DNA of 64,000 nucleotides from Pontimicrobium sp. SW4 (lineage in GTDB: Bacteria; Bacteroidota; Bacteroidia; Flavobacteriales; Flavobacteriaceae): assembly GCF_039954625.1 (NCBI RefSeq), contig NZ_CP157199.1:3367249-3431248 (forward strand), in the 5' to 3' direction. The translations under genes and the position numbers were made by a program. Under the pieces are notes generated by a model. The model did not search any database, was not told the origin of the DNA, and worked only from the letters and a program-made list of their open reading frames with translations. Shown here piece after piece: positions 1 to 8,035 of the stretch (positions are counted from its first letter, which is position 1; each line of letters starts with the position of its first letter).

Positions 1-1288
1 CAATTTCCTCGTATGGATTTTCCAAATTTCCTAACTCTATATCGAAAGACAATATTACTTCAGGAAATGAAATCAGCACATCATTAAGATTTCTATTCTC
101 TTTTTCTTTAACAGTTTCCAAGCTTCTGATTAATTGGTCTTTGTTTAAATGAGCCAGCAATCCTAACTTTTGATAGTCTTTAATTGCATTGTTAATCTTT
201 TTGGTTGTTAAAGGATTTTTGAAGCTTTCATAACTCAAGTTCCAATAGCTATCTGCATATCGAAACATTTTGAGTTGGTTCTTTTTTAATGCTACAATTC
301 CAAAATATTGTTGCGCACTTCCTTGTCTGTGATTATGACTTGATTTGATTAAATGCAATCTGTAAGGTGATTGAGAATCTTTCAGAATTTTATTGAAGAT
401 TTGATAATACTCTTGTTCATCGATTTTACCTAAATAATTGTTGTCTTTTCCAATGTCGTCAGGTGAAATAAAACTCTTTTGTTTGTATGTTTTTCCGTTT
501 GATTTTATGGAAGTAATTAAGTCGTGAGAAATATAGTCACTAAAAGACTCTGTCGAATCTACTTTAATCTCAAATTTGAAGTCGGTAAAGTCTAATTCGG
601 GCAAAATATCGGAAGTCAGTTTATGAATTTGCTCTAAATAAATTTTCGGGTCGTTAGAGTATTTTGATAAATCTAAAAATCTCGCTTTCTCGCAATAATC
701 AATAAGTTGAAAGGGCGACTTTAGTTTATTATCATTAATGACTGACTTTAATCTGTCATTTTCTTTTTTATCAATAATTTCATTTTCAAAAAGTCCTTTT
801 CTGTAGGTGTCAAGTCTCTTATAACTCATCCATTCCTCAAAATTGACTTGACTGGTTAAATCAGGTAAAAATTGGAAAAGATGGATGTATTCGTTGTTGT
901 TTATTCTGTCTGATTGCTCACTAATTTGTTTGTCGTTTATAAGTTCAACCTTTTTTATCTTTGTGAGATAGTCAAGAAGAAGTCCATTTATTTGATTTTG
1001 TTCGGCTTTTTTTAGTTTCTCGTCTCCATAGTCCATTACGGTTCCAAAACTCGAATACTGATAGCCTGTTTGTTTTTTAAATTCCGCTTGAAATAGTGCA
1101 TAAATGTATTGTCCATTTGTCAACTGTTCTTCAACTCGAGAAAGCAGTTCAGTCATCTCTTTGGCTTGTTCAGAGTTGACAAGTTTTATGTCAATCAATT
1201 CTTGAATTTTAGATTCCATATTTTGTCCACTCACAGAATTTGCAACTAGAAAAGTTAGAATTAATATGTAGTTCGTGAGTTTTGTCAT
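1..1288 (-). CDS. Secreted protein of unknown function, 3' end outside the window (cassette A)
   Basis: A minus-strand frame is open from an ATG at 1288 to the left edge with no stop, about 429 codons. The protein begins with a signal peptide (MTKLTNYILILTFLVANSVSG, cleavage probably just after the last residue given), so it is probably exported. The rest is hydrophilic and mostly charged, with no domain I recognise. The start lies 13 nt inside the cassette junction (GCACAAC at 1295-1301), so there is no room for its own promoter in the cassette. Transcription would have to come from the adjoining X element at 1302-1528. It is the leftmost cassette visible and the array continues beyond the window. 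Function unknown. Confidence 0.8.
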   Translation of the reverse strand, partial: MTKLTNYILILTFLVANSVSGQNMESKIQELIDIKLVNSEQAKEMTELLSRVEEQLTNGQYIYALFQAEFKKQTGYQYSSFGTVMDYGDEKLKKAEQNQINGLLLDYLTKIKKVELINDKQISEQSDRINNNEYIHLFQFLPDLTSQVNFEEWMSYKRLDTYRKGLFENEIIDKKENDRLKSVINDNKLKSPFQLIDYCEKARFLDLSKYSNDPKIYLEQIHKLTSDILPELDFTDFKFEIKVDSTESFSDYISHDLITSIKSNGKTYKQKSFISPDDIGKDNNYLGKIDEQEYYQIFNKILKDSQSPYRLHLIKSSHNHRQGSAQQYFGIVALKKNQLKMFRYADSYWNLSYESFKNPLTTKKINNAIKDYQKLGLLAHLNKDQLIRSLETVKEKENRNLNDVLISFPEVILSFDIELGNLENPYEEI

Positions 1289-1301
1289 AATTACGCACAA
1301 C

Positions 1302-1528
1302 GTCCACTGTGTATGGCGTAGTGAGGCGCGCCTCACGGAGAGCCATAATTGCGCCTCATTCGCTATACACGCTGATGTGTGTAGTTTCGTGAGGAGTTCT
1401 CGTAGACTCGAATAAATATACAATTAATTTGGCGAGGTGCAATTAACAGTGGACGATGGTATGTAATTAGTAGAAAGGAAGCGTTTGCAAAACGCGATTC
1501 TACGTGCCGCAGGCAATTACATACCATC
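1302..1528 (-). repeat. ORF-less cassette X, copy 1
   Basis: This 227-bp unit recurs at 5238-5464 and 17029-17255, and I find no difference when reading the three copies side by side. Read on the minus strand it starts with GATGGTATGTAATT and has a 74-bp segment closed by the complementary AATTACATACCATC (1515-1528 with 1455-1468). A 153-bp body follows (1302-1454) whose ends GTCCACTGT and ACAGTGGAC are complementary. That is the layout of a gene cassette (core, content, inverse core, attC body) with no room for a gene. The body contains a perfect 16-bp palindrome GTGAGGCGCGCCTCAC at 1321-1336. It lies exactly at the junction between cassettes A and B. Confidence 0.85.
1413..1442 (-). promoter_or_regulatory. 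Candidate promoter inside X copy 1
   Basis: On the minus strand a TTG (1440-1442) is followed after 19 bases by TATATTTA (1413-1420). The Bacteroidota housekeeping consensus is TTG, a spacer of about 17-23, then TAnnTTTG, so this fits except for the final base. It points leftward, in the direction of the downstream cassette gene. Inference only. Confidence 0.4.
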
Positions 1529-1646
1529 GGTCTCGTATAAGCGCAGTAGCGGATTTTTTTGAGACTTACTTTCGGATTGTAAGATACTTAATTAAACGCA
1601 ATAGCGGTTCGAGTTGGCACTCAAGCCGCTATTGCGTTTATACAAT
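1529..1646 (-). repeat. attC-like site of cassette B
   Basis: Imperfect palindrome from GGTCTCGTATAAGCGC on the left to GCGTTTATACAAT on the right. The 14-bp stem AAACGCAATAGCGG (1594-1607) pairs perfectly with CCGCTATTGCGTTT (1626-1639) around an 18-nt loop. The crossover core GTTAGGCAC follows at 1647-1655 and is complementary to GTGCCTAAC at 3516-3524, on the far side of cassette B. GTTAGGC fits the classical integron core GTTRRRY. Confidence 0.75.
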
Positions 1647-1664
1647 GTTAGGCACTGGGCTTTT

Positions 1665-2534
1665 TCAGAATTTTCCGTTATCGTTTTTCCATTCACTTTT
1701 GGGTATGATGGTCTCAATGACATCCCAATGCTCTGCAATTTTTCCATTTTCAACTCTGAAAAGGTCATAAAATGAAGTGTGTTTGTCTGCAAATGAACCT
1801 TCGCTTACTACCAATACAAAATTTCCTTCTCCCATTACTGTATGAACTTTATCGTATTTCATTGTAATACCTTGTGAAGCCATATATTCCAATGCTTTTC
1901 CAAGCCCTGATAGTCCGTCTGCAATTTGCGGATTGTGCTGAATGTAATTGTCGTCATCAAAATATCCTGCTAATTTTTCCATTTTTCCATTTACCAAAAT
2001 ATCGTTCACAAAGTTTTCTACCAACGTTTTGTTTTCTTTGGTCTTGTCCAAATCTGTAATTTCGGTTATTCCGTCAGCCATTGTGTGTCCACTCGGGTTT
2101 GGGGTTTCTGGTTTTTCTTGCAGATTGTCCCAATGCTCTACAATTTTACCATCTTCAAAACGGAAAATGTCAAAACCTATTTTTGGTCCGAAAAAATTGT
2201 AATCGGTTTGGGCAAAAACCAAATCTCCATCTTGAAATGCTCTTACAGTATTTACTTTTGCTGAATTCGGTGGAAGTTGTTGCAACAATGCTCCAAATCC
2301 TGCAAGTCCGTCCTCAACTCCAAGATTGTGTTGAATGTACTTGTCTGGATTAATGTATCCAACTGGTTCTTGAGCTCCTGTTTCTATGCTTTTTAAAAGA
2401 GCAACTACTTTTTCTTTGTTTGAGATTTCCATTTTTTCTTCTTTTTTAGTTTCTATGTTTTGTTTTTGTTGTCCGTTGCAAGAAGTCAAGCCCATTGCTA
2501 AAACTACTGTTGTACTTAATAGTATCTGTTTCAT
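1665..2534 (-). CDS. NTF2/SnoaL-like lipoprotein with two tandem domains (cassette B)
   Basis: 289 aa from the ATG at 2534. An upstream ATG at 2561 would add nine residues ahead of a clear lipoprotein signal (MKQILLSTTVVLAMGLTSC), so I prefer the inner start. After the lipobox Cys there are two repeats of a SnoaL/NTF2-like fold, recognisable from the matching segments YIQHNLGVEDGLAGF and YIQHNPQIADGLSGL, each followed by a strand ending in FRxExGKIxEHWD. Such domains are small alpha+beta cones that bind or turn over small hydrophobic ligands. The substrate here is unknown. It shares its cassette with the AraC-type regulator 89 nt upstream, which may control it. Family call firm, function unknown. 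Confidence 0.8.
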   Translation of the reverse strand: MKQILLSTTVVLAMGLTSCNGQQKQNIETKKEEKMEISNKEKVVALLKSIETGAQEPVGYINPDKYIQHNLGVEDGLAGFGALLQQLPPNSAKVNTVRAFQDGDLVFAQTDYNFFGPKIGFDIFRFEDGKIVEHWDNLQEKPETPNPSGHTMADGITEITDLDKTKENKTLVENFVNDILVNGKMEKLAGYFDDDNYIQHNPQIADGLSGLGKALEYMASQGITMKYDKVHTVMGEGNFVLVVSEGSFADKHTSFYDLFRVENGKIAEHWDVIETIIPKSEWKNDNGKF

Positions 2535-2623
2535 TTTTTTGATTTTAATTTGATACTGCAAAGTTGCGGCAAGGAAGAAGAAAAGTGGCTATACAAATAG
2601 GTCTTTGAATGATACTTTTGAGC

Positions 2624-3484
2624 CTAAATGTATTTTTCGCTAAAGGAAATTGGTGTTACCCCTGTGTGTTTCTTAAAGTATTTGATAAAGTTGGTTGGTT
2701 CTTCAAACCCCAATGAATAGGATATTTCTTTAACGCTATCGCTGGTATGAGCCAACAATCGCTTGCATTCAAGCAAAACTCTATCATCTATGATATTTTT
2801 AGGCGATTTCCCAAATATCTTTGAAGTCGTTTGATTTAACCTTTTTGGAGAAATATTCATTTTGTTTGCGTAAAAACCTACATTTTTATGTTGGATAAAA
2901 TTGTTTTCCAAAAGATCTTTGAAAGTCAAGGCAAATTCTAAATTCGTGTCTTTGTCTAATGGGACAAAACCTTGTTTTTTTCTTTCCCTTTCAGAATGCA
3001 ACAAGAGATTCCGCAAGTTATTTCTAATAATGTCAGTTTGATATTCATCTTTTAGATTTTCTGTTTCGGTTTCAAGTTGCTTAAATATTGTCTCGATAAT
3101 CGAATCTGAAATATTGATTTGAGCAACAGAAAGCAAATCATTAAAGAGAATTGTGCCTTTTAAAAATTGAGTATCCAACCTTGTTTTGCAGTAAAAATTG
3201 TCGGTAAACAGAATGGCTTTTCCTTTAAATTTTGTTTTGGTGTCAAAAATTTGAACGCTGTTTTTATTGATAAACAATAAAGAATTGCGATTGATACTTA
3301 TGGGGTTAAAATCCACATTGTGAGTTGGTAAACCTTCTTGAAACCAAAATATTTGATAAAATTCCGCTCTGTGAGGTTTTTGTATTTCTTCAGAAAATTC
3401 GTTAAAAAGGAAATCAAAGTCTATGATTTCAAACTCCTGCGGAAGCCCTTCTTTGAAGTCATATTTTTGAATTTTATCTTTCAC
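2624..3484 (-). CDS. AraC-family transcriptional regulator (cassette B)
   Basis: 286 aa starting at a GTG codon (3482-3484). No ATG lies nearby and the cassette junction is only 32 nt upstream. The C-terminal ~95 residues form the double helix-turn-helix of AraC/XylS regulators, including ISPKRLNQTTSKIFGKSP, VKEISYSLGFEEPTNFIKYF and a final HTGVTP. The N-terminal ~180 residues look like a cupin-type sensing domain (FYQIFWFQEG...H, INRNSLLFINKNSVQIF). It probably binds a small ligand and regulates its cassette partner, the NTF2-like lipoprotein gene, which follows on the same strand. The pair being carried together suggests a self-contained ligand-response module. Confidence 0.85.
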   Translation of the reverse strand: MKDKIQKYDFKEGLPQEFEIIDFDFLFNEFSEEIQKPHRAEFYQIFWFQEGLPTHNVDFNPISINRNSLLFINKNSVQIFDTKTKFKGKAILFTDNFYCKTRLDTQFLKGTILFNDLLSVAQINISDSIIETIFKQLETETENLKDEYQTDIIRNNLRNLLLHSERERKKQGFVPLDKDTNLEFALTFKDLLENNFIQHKNVGFYANKMNISPKRLNQTTSKIFGKSPKNIIDDRVLLECKRLLAHTSDSVKEISYSLGFEEPTNFIKYFKKHTGVTPISFSEKYI

Positions 3485-3524
3485 TTTTTAATTGGTTCTG
3501 AAGTTTTTCCGCCTTGTGCCTAAC

Positions 3525-3643
3525 GTGTTTGTATAAGATTAGTTGCGTGTTTTTTAGTACCTAATTTAGCAAATAAAAACCGAATAGAAAATCCGCGAGA
3601 ATTTTCGTAAGTAGGCTTGCACTAGCAATTAATTTTATACGTT
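3525..3643 (-). repeat. attC-like site of cassette C
   Basis: Imperfect palindrome from GTGTTTGTATAAGATTAGTTGC to GCAATTAATTTTATACGTT, with an inner hairpin around AAAATCCGCGAGAATTTTC. The core GTTGGCAACA at 3644-3653 is complementary to TGTTGCCAAC at 5228-5237 across the gene of cassette C. Confidence 0.75.
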
Positions 3644-3664
3644 GTTGGCAACAGTTTTTTTACT

Positions 3665-5140
3665 CTAGTCTTTTTTTAACAACTCATTCAATGTTTTCTT
3701 TGAGCTTTCACTACCTAATTCCACTGCTTTTGTGTAACTCTTCAAGGCTTCTTCTTTTTTGTCGTATTTTAAGTAAGCTTCACCAAGTGAATCCCATAAA
3801 TTGCCATCTTCAGGGAATAACTTCACATTAAGTTTAAATAATTCTAACGCCCAATCAGGTTTGTCCTCTTTTTTTAATCTGCTATATCCTAGTTGGTTAA
3901 GAATTGCATGATTACTAAAATCGTAATTAAGATTCTTGTTTAAATAAGCGGGTAATTTTTCTGCATTTGAAGATGGATTCGTTTTCATAAATTCATGAAT
4001 TAACTCATAAATGTTCTTGGAAATTGGTGTTTTGTTATAATTTGAATCAAAAATCATTTTACCTATTTCTCGGGCAACGTTTTCTGATTCACTTCCTAAA
4101 AACACATTTGTTATATATATAACAACCACATCATCATCTATAAATCTAACAAAATCTGCAAAATACAGCCCATTACTACCATTATGAGCAACGATTTTAG
4201 TGTCTCTATTACTTTGAGATATTGCCCAACCATATCCATAAAAAGATGTCATTTTATCATTTTCGGCTACATACGGTGTTTCTTGAACTAGTCTTGTTTC
4301 TGATGCTAAAACTACATTGTTTTTTAAAGCAATATGCCATTTATATAAATCTTCAATTGTGGAATGAATGTCACCTTTACCTATACTATACCAATGTTTA
4401 TCATTGTAAGGTAGGTGCTGTTGGGTTGTTCCCCAATCTGCCCATTGCTCATCATTTCTGTTATAGTAATAGCCATGTGCTAATCTTTCTGTGCCAAAAT
4501 TGATACTCTTATATCCTGTACTTTTCATTTGAGAAGGCACAAACAAATAATCATTTAGAAAAGAACCATACGTTTGTCCTGAAACAGATTCTATTATTGC
4601 AGTAAGTATAATATAGTTGGCATTTGCATATTGGTACTTTGTACCAGGTTTAGATTGTAATTCTGATTCAAAAAAATCTTTTAAAAACTGTTCTTTACTT
4701 GCTTCATTGTATCTGAATCCTCCAGTTCTATTAGAAATTCCTGAAGTATGAGTTAATAATTGATGAATACTAATATCCCTTTTGTCTATAGGTGCCTGAT
4801 TAAAATATGAACCTATTTTATCAGATGCTTTTATCCTTCCTTGCTCTACGAGTTTTAAAATAGCCGATGCTGTAAATTGTTTTGTTACAGAACCAATATT
4901 AAAAACGGTTGATGGTGAATTAGGTATTTTATTTTTCCTATCAGCCCATCCATATCCTTTAGATAAAATAATTTCTCCTTTTTTAGAAACTAAAACAACT
5001 CCAGAAAAGCCATTCGTTACGCTTGATTCCAAATAAGTGTCAATTCTATTAAATAGTTCTTTATTTGTGCTTTGAGAAAAAGAATTTAGTGTTAAAAGGG
5101 TTATGAAAGCGATAATTAGTGCTTTAATAGATGAATTCAT
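3665..5140 (-). CDS. Serine hydrolase of the class C beta-lactamase/PBP4* family with C-terminal TPR (cassette C)
   Basis: 491 aa with a signal peptide ending SFSQ, so periplasmic or secreted. Catalytic motifs of the beta-lactamase (S12) fold are in order: SVTK (SxxK nucleophile) near residue 87, YANANY (YxN) near 170, and HNGSNG (HxG) near 310. The last ~70 residues carry a TPR-like pair (LWDSLGEAYLKYDKKEEALKSY). Family members are D-alanyl peptidases, esterases or beta-lactamase relatives, and the sequence does not settle which. The 97-nt leader includes seven tandem TTGA units ending 11 nt from the ATG. Sole gene of its cassette. Confidence 0.88.
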   Translation of the reverse strand: MNSSIKALIIAFITLLTLNSFSQSTNKELFNRIDTYLESSVTNGFSGVVLVSKKGEIILSKGYGWADRKNKIPNSPSTVFNIGSVTKQFTASAILKLVEQGRIKASDKIGSYFNQAPIDKRDISIHQLLTHTSGISNRTGGFRYNEASKEQFLKDFFESELQSKPGTKYQYANANYIILTAIIESVSGQTYGSFLNDYLFVPSQMKSTGYKSINFGTERLAHGYYYNRNDEQWADWGTTQQHLPYNDKHWYSIGKGDIHSTIEDLYKWHIALKNNVVLASETRLVQETPYVAENDKMTSFYGYGWAISQSNRDTKIVAHNGSNGLYFADFVRFIDDDVVVIYITNVFLGSESENVAREIGKMIFDSNYNKTPISKNIYELIHEFMKTNPSSNAEKLPAYLNKNLNYDFSNHAILNQLGYSRLKKEDKPDWALELFKLNVKLFPEDGNLWDSLGEAYLKYDKKEEALKSYTKAVELGSESSKKTLNELLKKD

Positions 5141-5151
5141 TTTATTATTTT

Positions 5152-5179
5152 TTGATTGATTGATTGATTGATTGATTGA
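5152..5179. repeat. Tetranucleotide repeat (TTGA)7 in the leader of the serine hydrolase gene
   Basis: Seven uninterrupted TTGA units (TCAA on the coding strand) lie 11 nt upstream of the ATG at 5140. Tracts like this gain or lose units by slipped-strand pairing. Being outside the reading frame, the effect would be on promoter spacing or leader structure. Confidence 0.9.
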
Positions 5180-5237
5180 AGAATAAGTCTGTCAGTTTTC
5201 TATTAAGTTACAGTTTTTATTCAAAATTGTTGCCAAC

Positions 5238-5464
5238 GTCCACTGTGTATGGCGTAGTGAGGCGCGCCTCACGGAGAGCCATAATTGCGCCTCATTCGCT
5301 ATACACGCTGATGTGTGTAGTTTCGTGAGGAGTTCTCGTAGACTCGAATAAATATACAATTAATTTGGCGAGGTGCAATTAACAGTGGACGATGGTATGT
5401 AATTAGTAGAAAGGAAGCGTTTGCAAAACGCGATTCTACGTGCCGCAGGCAATTACATACCATC
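5238..5464 (-). repeat. ORF-less cassette X, copy 2
   Basis: Reads the same as the copies at 1302-1528 and 17029-17255. It is inserted precisely between GCCAAC (5232-5237, core of cassette C) and GTGTTTGTGTATGG (start of the cassette D attC body). Elsewhere in the array (16,333-16,352) these two motifs adjoin directly, so the empty junction can be read off. Candidate promoter at 5349-5378. Confidence 0.85.
5349..5378 (-). promoter_or_regulatory. Candidate promoter inside X copy 2
   Basis: Same TTG-19-TATATTTA arrangement as in copy 1, facing the serine hydrolase gene about 210 nt away. Inference only. Confidence 0.4.
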
Positions 5465-5585
5465 GTGTTTGTGTATGGTTTCGTTGCGTGAAAATCCGCG
5501 AGGATTTTCAGATTAAGAAACCAAGATAGTAAAAGTGCGAGGAATTTCCGATTAGGAAATTCAGAAGCAATGAACTATACACGGT
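5465..5585 (-). repeat. attC-like site of cassette D
   Basis: Palindrome from GTGTTTGTGTATGG to CTATACACGGT, with the inner hairpin GAAAATCC-gcga-GGATTTTC. The core GTTGGCATTA (5586-5595) is complementary to TAATGCCAAC (7067-7076) across the gene of cassette D. Confidence 0.78.
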
Positions 5586-5601
5586 GTTGGCATTAGTGTT
5601 T

Positions 5602-7041
5602 CTATCTGTAAATGGATATTTTTTCTGGGTCAATTAGTTCGTAGACAAATGGAACAGGGTTAAATCCTCCATTTCCATATCTAATTCTATCACCAGAATT
5701 TTCTTTATTCTTTATAAGTTTCTCTTTTAATTCACTCTCATTTTTAACATCAAAAATAGTTTTTATCTTTTCGAAATGTTTTTGAGAAGACATCTTGTCA
5801 AAAAAATTAAATCCACCGTTTCTTTCTCCATATAAATAAGTGTTTGGAAACCAACGGTCGTAATGGTTAGTTGTTTCTAAATAGCTAATACAATAACATA
5901 AAGTATCTGAAAATATTAATACTTGTTTATTTATTTGGTCAGATAGATTTGTGATTATATAATGTCCAAAACCAGTAATTTTATTAAATGTTTGATTGAT
6001 ATAATTTTCTAAATTTTGATGGTATTCATATAAAAATGGAAAGCTGCTCGGTTCTTGATTATTTCTATATGGGTCTTTAATAAAATATTTAGAATGAAGT
6101 AATTCCGATATGAAATCATAATCTTTGTTTTTTATACCAACTGCAATTGTATAAATAAACAATTCTTGGAAGATTATTTTAAAAGTATCAAATTCATTAC
6201 CTGACCAGCTACTTCTTTCATCTCTTGGTTTTAGATACATTGGTTTGTTTTCAAAGAATTCGATGACAATTTCACTTGAAAAACCCGTTTTATTTGACGT
6301 TAATAAGTCAATGAATTTTATGAAATCCTCTCTTAATGGTTTATAATTCTTCAATGTCTCCGTTAGCATTTCTCCAAAACCCTTAATGTCATTAGGTGAA
6401 TTTGCAAGATTAAAATCCCATAATTTATCTAAAAAAGAATCTAGAAAATCTGACCCATATTTTTGATTGAAAGTTTGGTTCTTCTTGATTTGATTCTCAA
6501 TAGTTCTAATTTTACTATTAGTTTCTGATAAATCAACTTTATTTTCAGTTATATAAGTCGGTGGTTTTGTTCCAAGTTTAGGTTTTGGTATTGAAGGTGC
6601 TTCTAAAATATTTCTTAATAATTCTTCATAGCTATCTTCATAATCTTCTTCTTGTGAAAAATCAATATATTTTCTACTTGACAAATAAACTGGCAAATAT
6701 GCTTTTCCATCTTCATCTCTCTCAAGAACAATTGGAATAAATTTTTCCTGCTTTTCGTTAGAATATAAATTAGGACTTATTATTTGTGTTTCAGTTCCGA
6801 CACCACCTTCTCTATCATCAGCTTTTTCAGAGTATTTTTTGTCACAGATTATTAATACTCTGAAGATATCTTTTGACTTCACCATTTCTTCCATAAAACT
6901 ATGAATATCGTGTCCGTCTTTTAAGCTCCATCTATCTAAAATAACATCTACGGTATCTGTCATTAATCTTTTTCCAAGATTAACTATCCAATCTTGATGT
7001 TCTTTATTTCCCCAACTATATGATATAAAAATTTTTTTCAT
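5602..7041 (-). CDS. TIR/SEFIR-like domain protein, candidate immune effector (cassette D)
   Basis: 479 aa, predicted cytoplasmic. Residues 1-150 form a TIR/SEFIR-type fold: first strand KKIFISYSWG, then the helix HQDWIVNLGKRL, VDVILDRWSLKDG, VLIICDKKYSEKAD and GGVGTETQII, whose Glu sits where TIR NADases keep their catalytic residue. The remaining ~320 residues have no domain I recognise and may sense a trigger. Bacterial TIR and SEFIR proteins are known anti-phage effectors that deplete NAD, so defence is a reasonable inference from the family, not shown by the sequence. Sole gene of a cassette, 35 nt from the junction, with no promoter of its own visible. Distinguishing TIR from SEFIR needs a profile search. 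Confidence 0.8.
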   Translation of the reverse strand: MKKIFISYSWGNKEHQDWIVNLGKRLMTDTVDVILDRWSLKDGHDIHSFMEEMVKSKDIFRVLIICDKKYSEKADDREGGVGTETQIISPNLYSNEKQEKFIPIVLERDEDGKAYLPVYLSSRKYIDFSQEEDYEDSYEELLRNILEAPSIPKPKLGTKPPTYITENKVDLSETNSKIRTIENQIKKNQTFNQKYGSDFLDSFLDKLWDFNLANSPNDIKGFGEMLTETLKNYKPLREDFIKFIDLLTSNKTGFSSEIVIEFFENKPMYLKPRDERSSWSGNEFDTFKIIFQELFIYTIAVGIKNKDYDFISELLHSKYFIKDPYRNNQEPSSFPFLYEYHQNLENYINQTFNKITGFGHYIITNLSDQINKQVLIFSDTLCYCISYLETTNHYDRWFPNTYLYGERNGGFNFFDKMSSQKHFEKIKTIFDVKNESELKEKLIKNKENSGDRIRYGNGGFNPVPFVYELIDPEKISIYR

Positions 7042-7076
7042 TCGAAGATTTAGGTTGATTTTGCATTAATGCCAAC

Positions 7077-7195
7077 GGTTTGTGTAAGGATAGTTGCGTG
7101 ATTAAGCAACTAGCTTAATAAAAATGGGACGAACCAGAGGAAAATCCGCAGGATTTTCCGAGTAGGCAAGTACCAAGCAATTATTTTTACACGTT
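7077..7195 (-). repeat. attC-like site of cassette E
   Basis: Palindrome from GGTTTGTGTAAGGATAGTTGC to GCAATTATTTTTACACGTT, with a near-perfect inner hairpin GGAAAATCC-gca-GGATTTTCC. The core GTTACCAAC (7196-7204) pairs with GTTGGTAAC (7830-7838) across the cassette E gene. The stop codon of that gene (7187-7189) lies inside this site. Confidence 0.77.
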
Positions 7196-7822
7196 GTTAC
7201 CAACTGGCTTTATTTCCGTTATTGGAATCGGTTCATATTTTTCCTTTTTCGCAATATGAGTCAATTCCGTTAATATTTTTTCTAATTCTTGTATTGAGTT
7301 AAGTTTTTCTTTTCTCGTATCAATTCGTTTTGTAAAAGAGTGGCGAGAGAAGTCAATATTCGAATAGTCATATTCTTTCGCTTTTCGCAAATAGTCTTTA
7401 GAATTCAGATGGTCAGTCAGCCCATAAATGCTAAACTCTGCGATTTTTGGTTTTCTTATATCAATATCAAAAGCAACTTGACATTCATTAATTTCAGCGA
7501 ATTTAATATAGTCAACTAAACTGTTATGGTTTGTTTTGATAGCCTTTTTGGTAAATCCAATTTTTTCCAATTCCGAATATGGTTTTTTAGAAAGAATCCG
7601 ATTTTTATATTTCCTTTTTCGAAACCAGTCGAAAATCCAAGCAGATAGAACAAATGCAGGCGCAAAAATCAGAGTTATAGAATAAATTATGAAAATCCAT
7701 TTAGTCGTAATTTCTGAATAAAAGAAAAGTAGATAGATTGAGAATCCACTCGTCAGAATTCCACTAATCCACAAATAGCCTTTAATTAAAAATCTTTTAT
7801 TTAATTCTAAAAGTTCGTTCAT
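7187..7822 (-). CDS. Two-helix membrane protein of unknown function (cassette E)
   Basis: 211 aa with two adjacent hydrophobic helices (residues ~13-33 and ~42-66) followed by a basic stretch FRKRKYK and a ~140-residue soluble domain, probably cytoplasmic. I recognise no family. The ATG at 7822 is 16 nt inside the cassette junction. The reading frame runs into the attC-like site and its last three codons are encoded by the crossover region, so recombination at this site would alter the C-terminus (…PVGNNV). Real gene by frame, length and context; function unknown. Confidence 0.75.
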   Translation of the reverse strand: MNELLELNKRFLIKGYLWISGILTSGFSIYLLFFYSEITTKWIFIIYSITLIFAPAFVLSAWIFDWFRKRKYKNRILSKKPYSELEKIGFTKKAIKTNHNSLVDYIKFAEINECQVAFDIDIRKPKIAEFSIYGLTDHLNSKDYLRKAKEYDYSNIDFSRHSFTKRIDTRKEKLNSIQELEKILTELTHIAKKEKYEPIPITEIKPVGNNV

Positions 7823-7838
7823 TCAGCTTGTTGGTAAC

Positions 7839-8019
7839 GATCTGTGTATGAAACGTAGCGTGTAAAAAAACACTAACTTTTCGGATTAACACAGAGCCGA
7901 ATTTTATATTTTGTTTTTAATTTTTCTCTTTTTAAAAGCCAAATTAAAAATTTGGCGGACTTTCTAAATATACACAACCCTTTCGATTAAGCACTTATTA
8001 GCTATGTTTTATACACCGT
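7839..8019 (-). repeat. attC-like site of cassette F (long form)
   Basis: About 180 bp, longest in the array, from GATCTGTGTATG to TTTATACACCGT. It includes an AT-rich hairpin GCCAAATT-aaa-AATTTGGC near 7939-7957. The core GTTGTGTTTTCG (8020-8031) pairs with GAAACACAAC (8517-8526). Confidence 0.7.
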
Positions 8020-8035
8020 GTTGTGTTTTCGTTTT

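Noticed and set aside
1504..1770. Plus-strand ORF of 88 codons over the cassette B site
   Set aside because: It reads the palindrome and the antisense of the NTF2-like gene; composition and position are those of a chance frame.
1592..1792. Minus-strand ORF of 66 codons overlapping the 3' end of the NTF2-like gene
   Set aside because: It is in another frame within the repeat and the verified gene.
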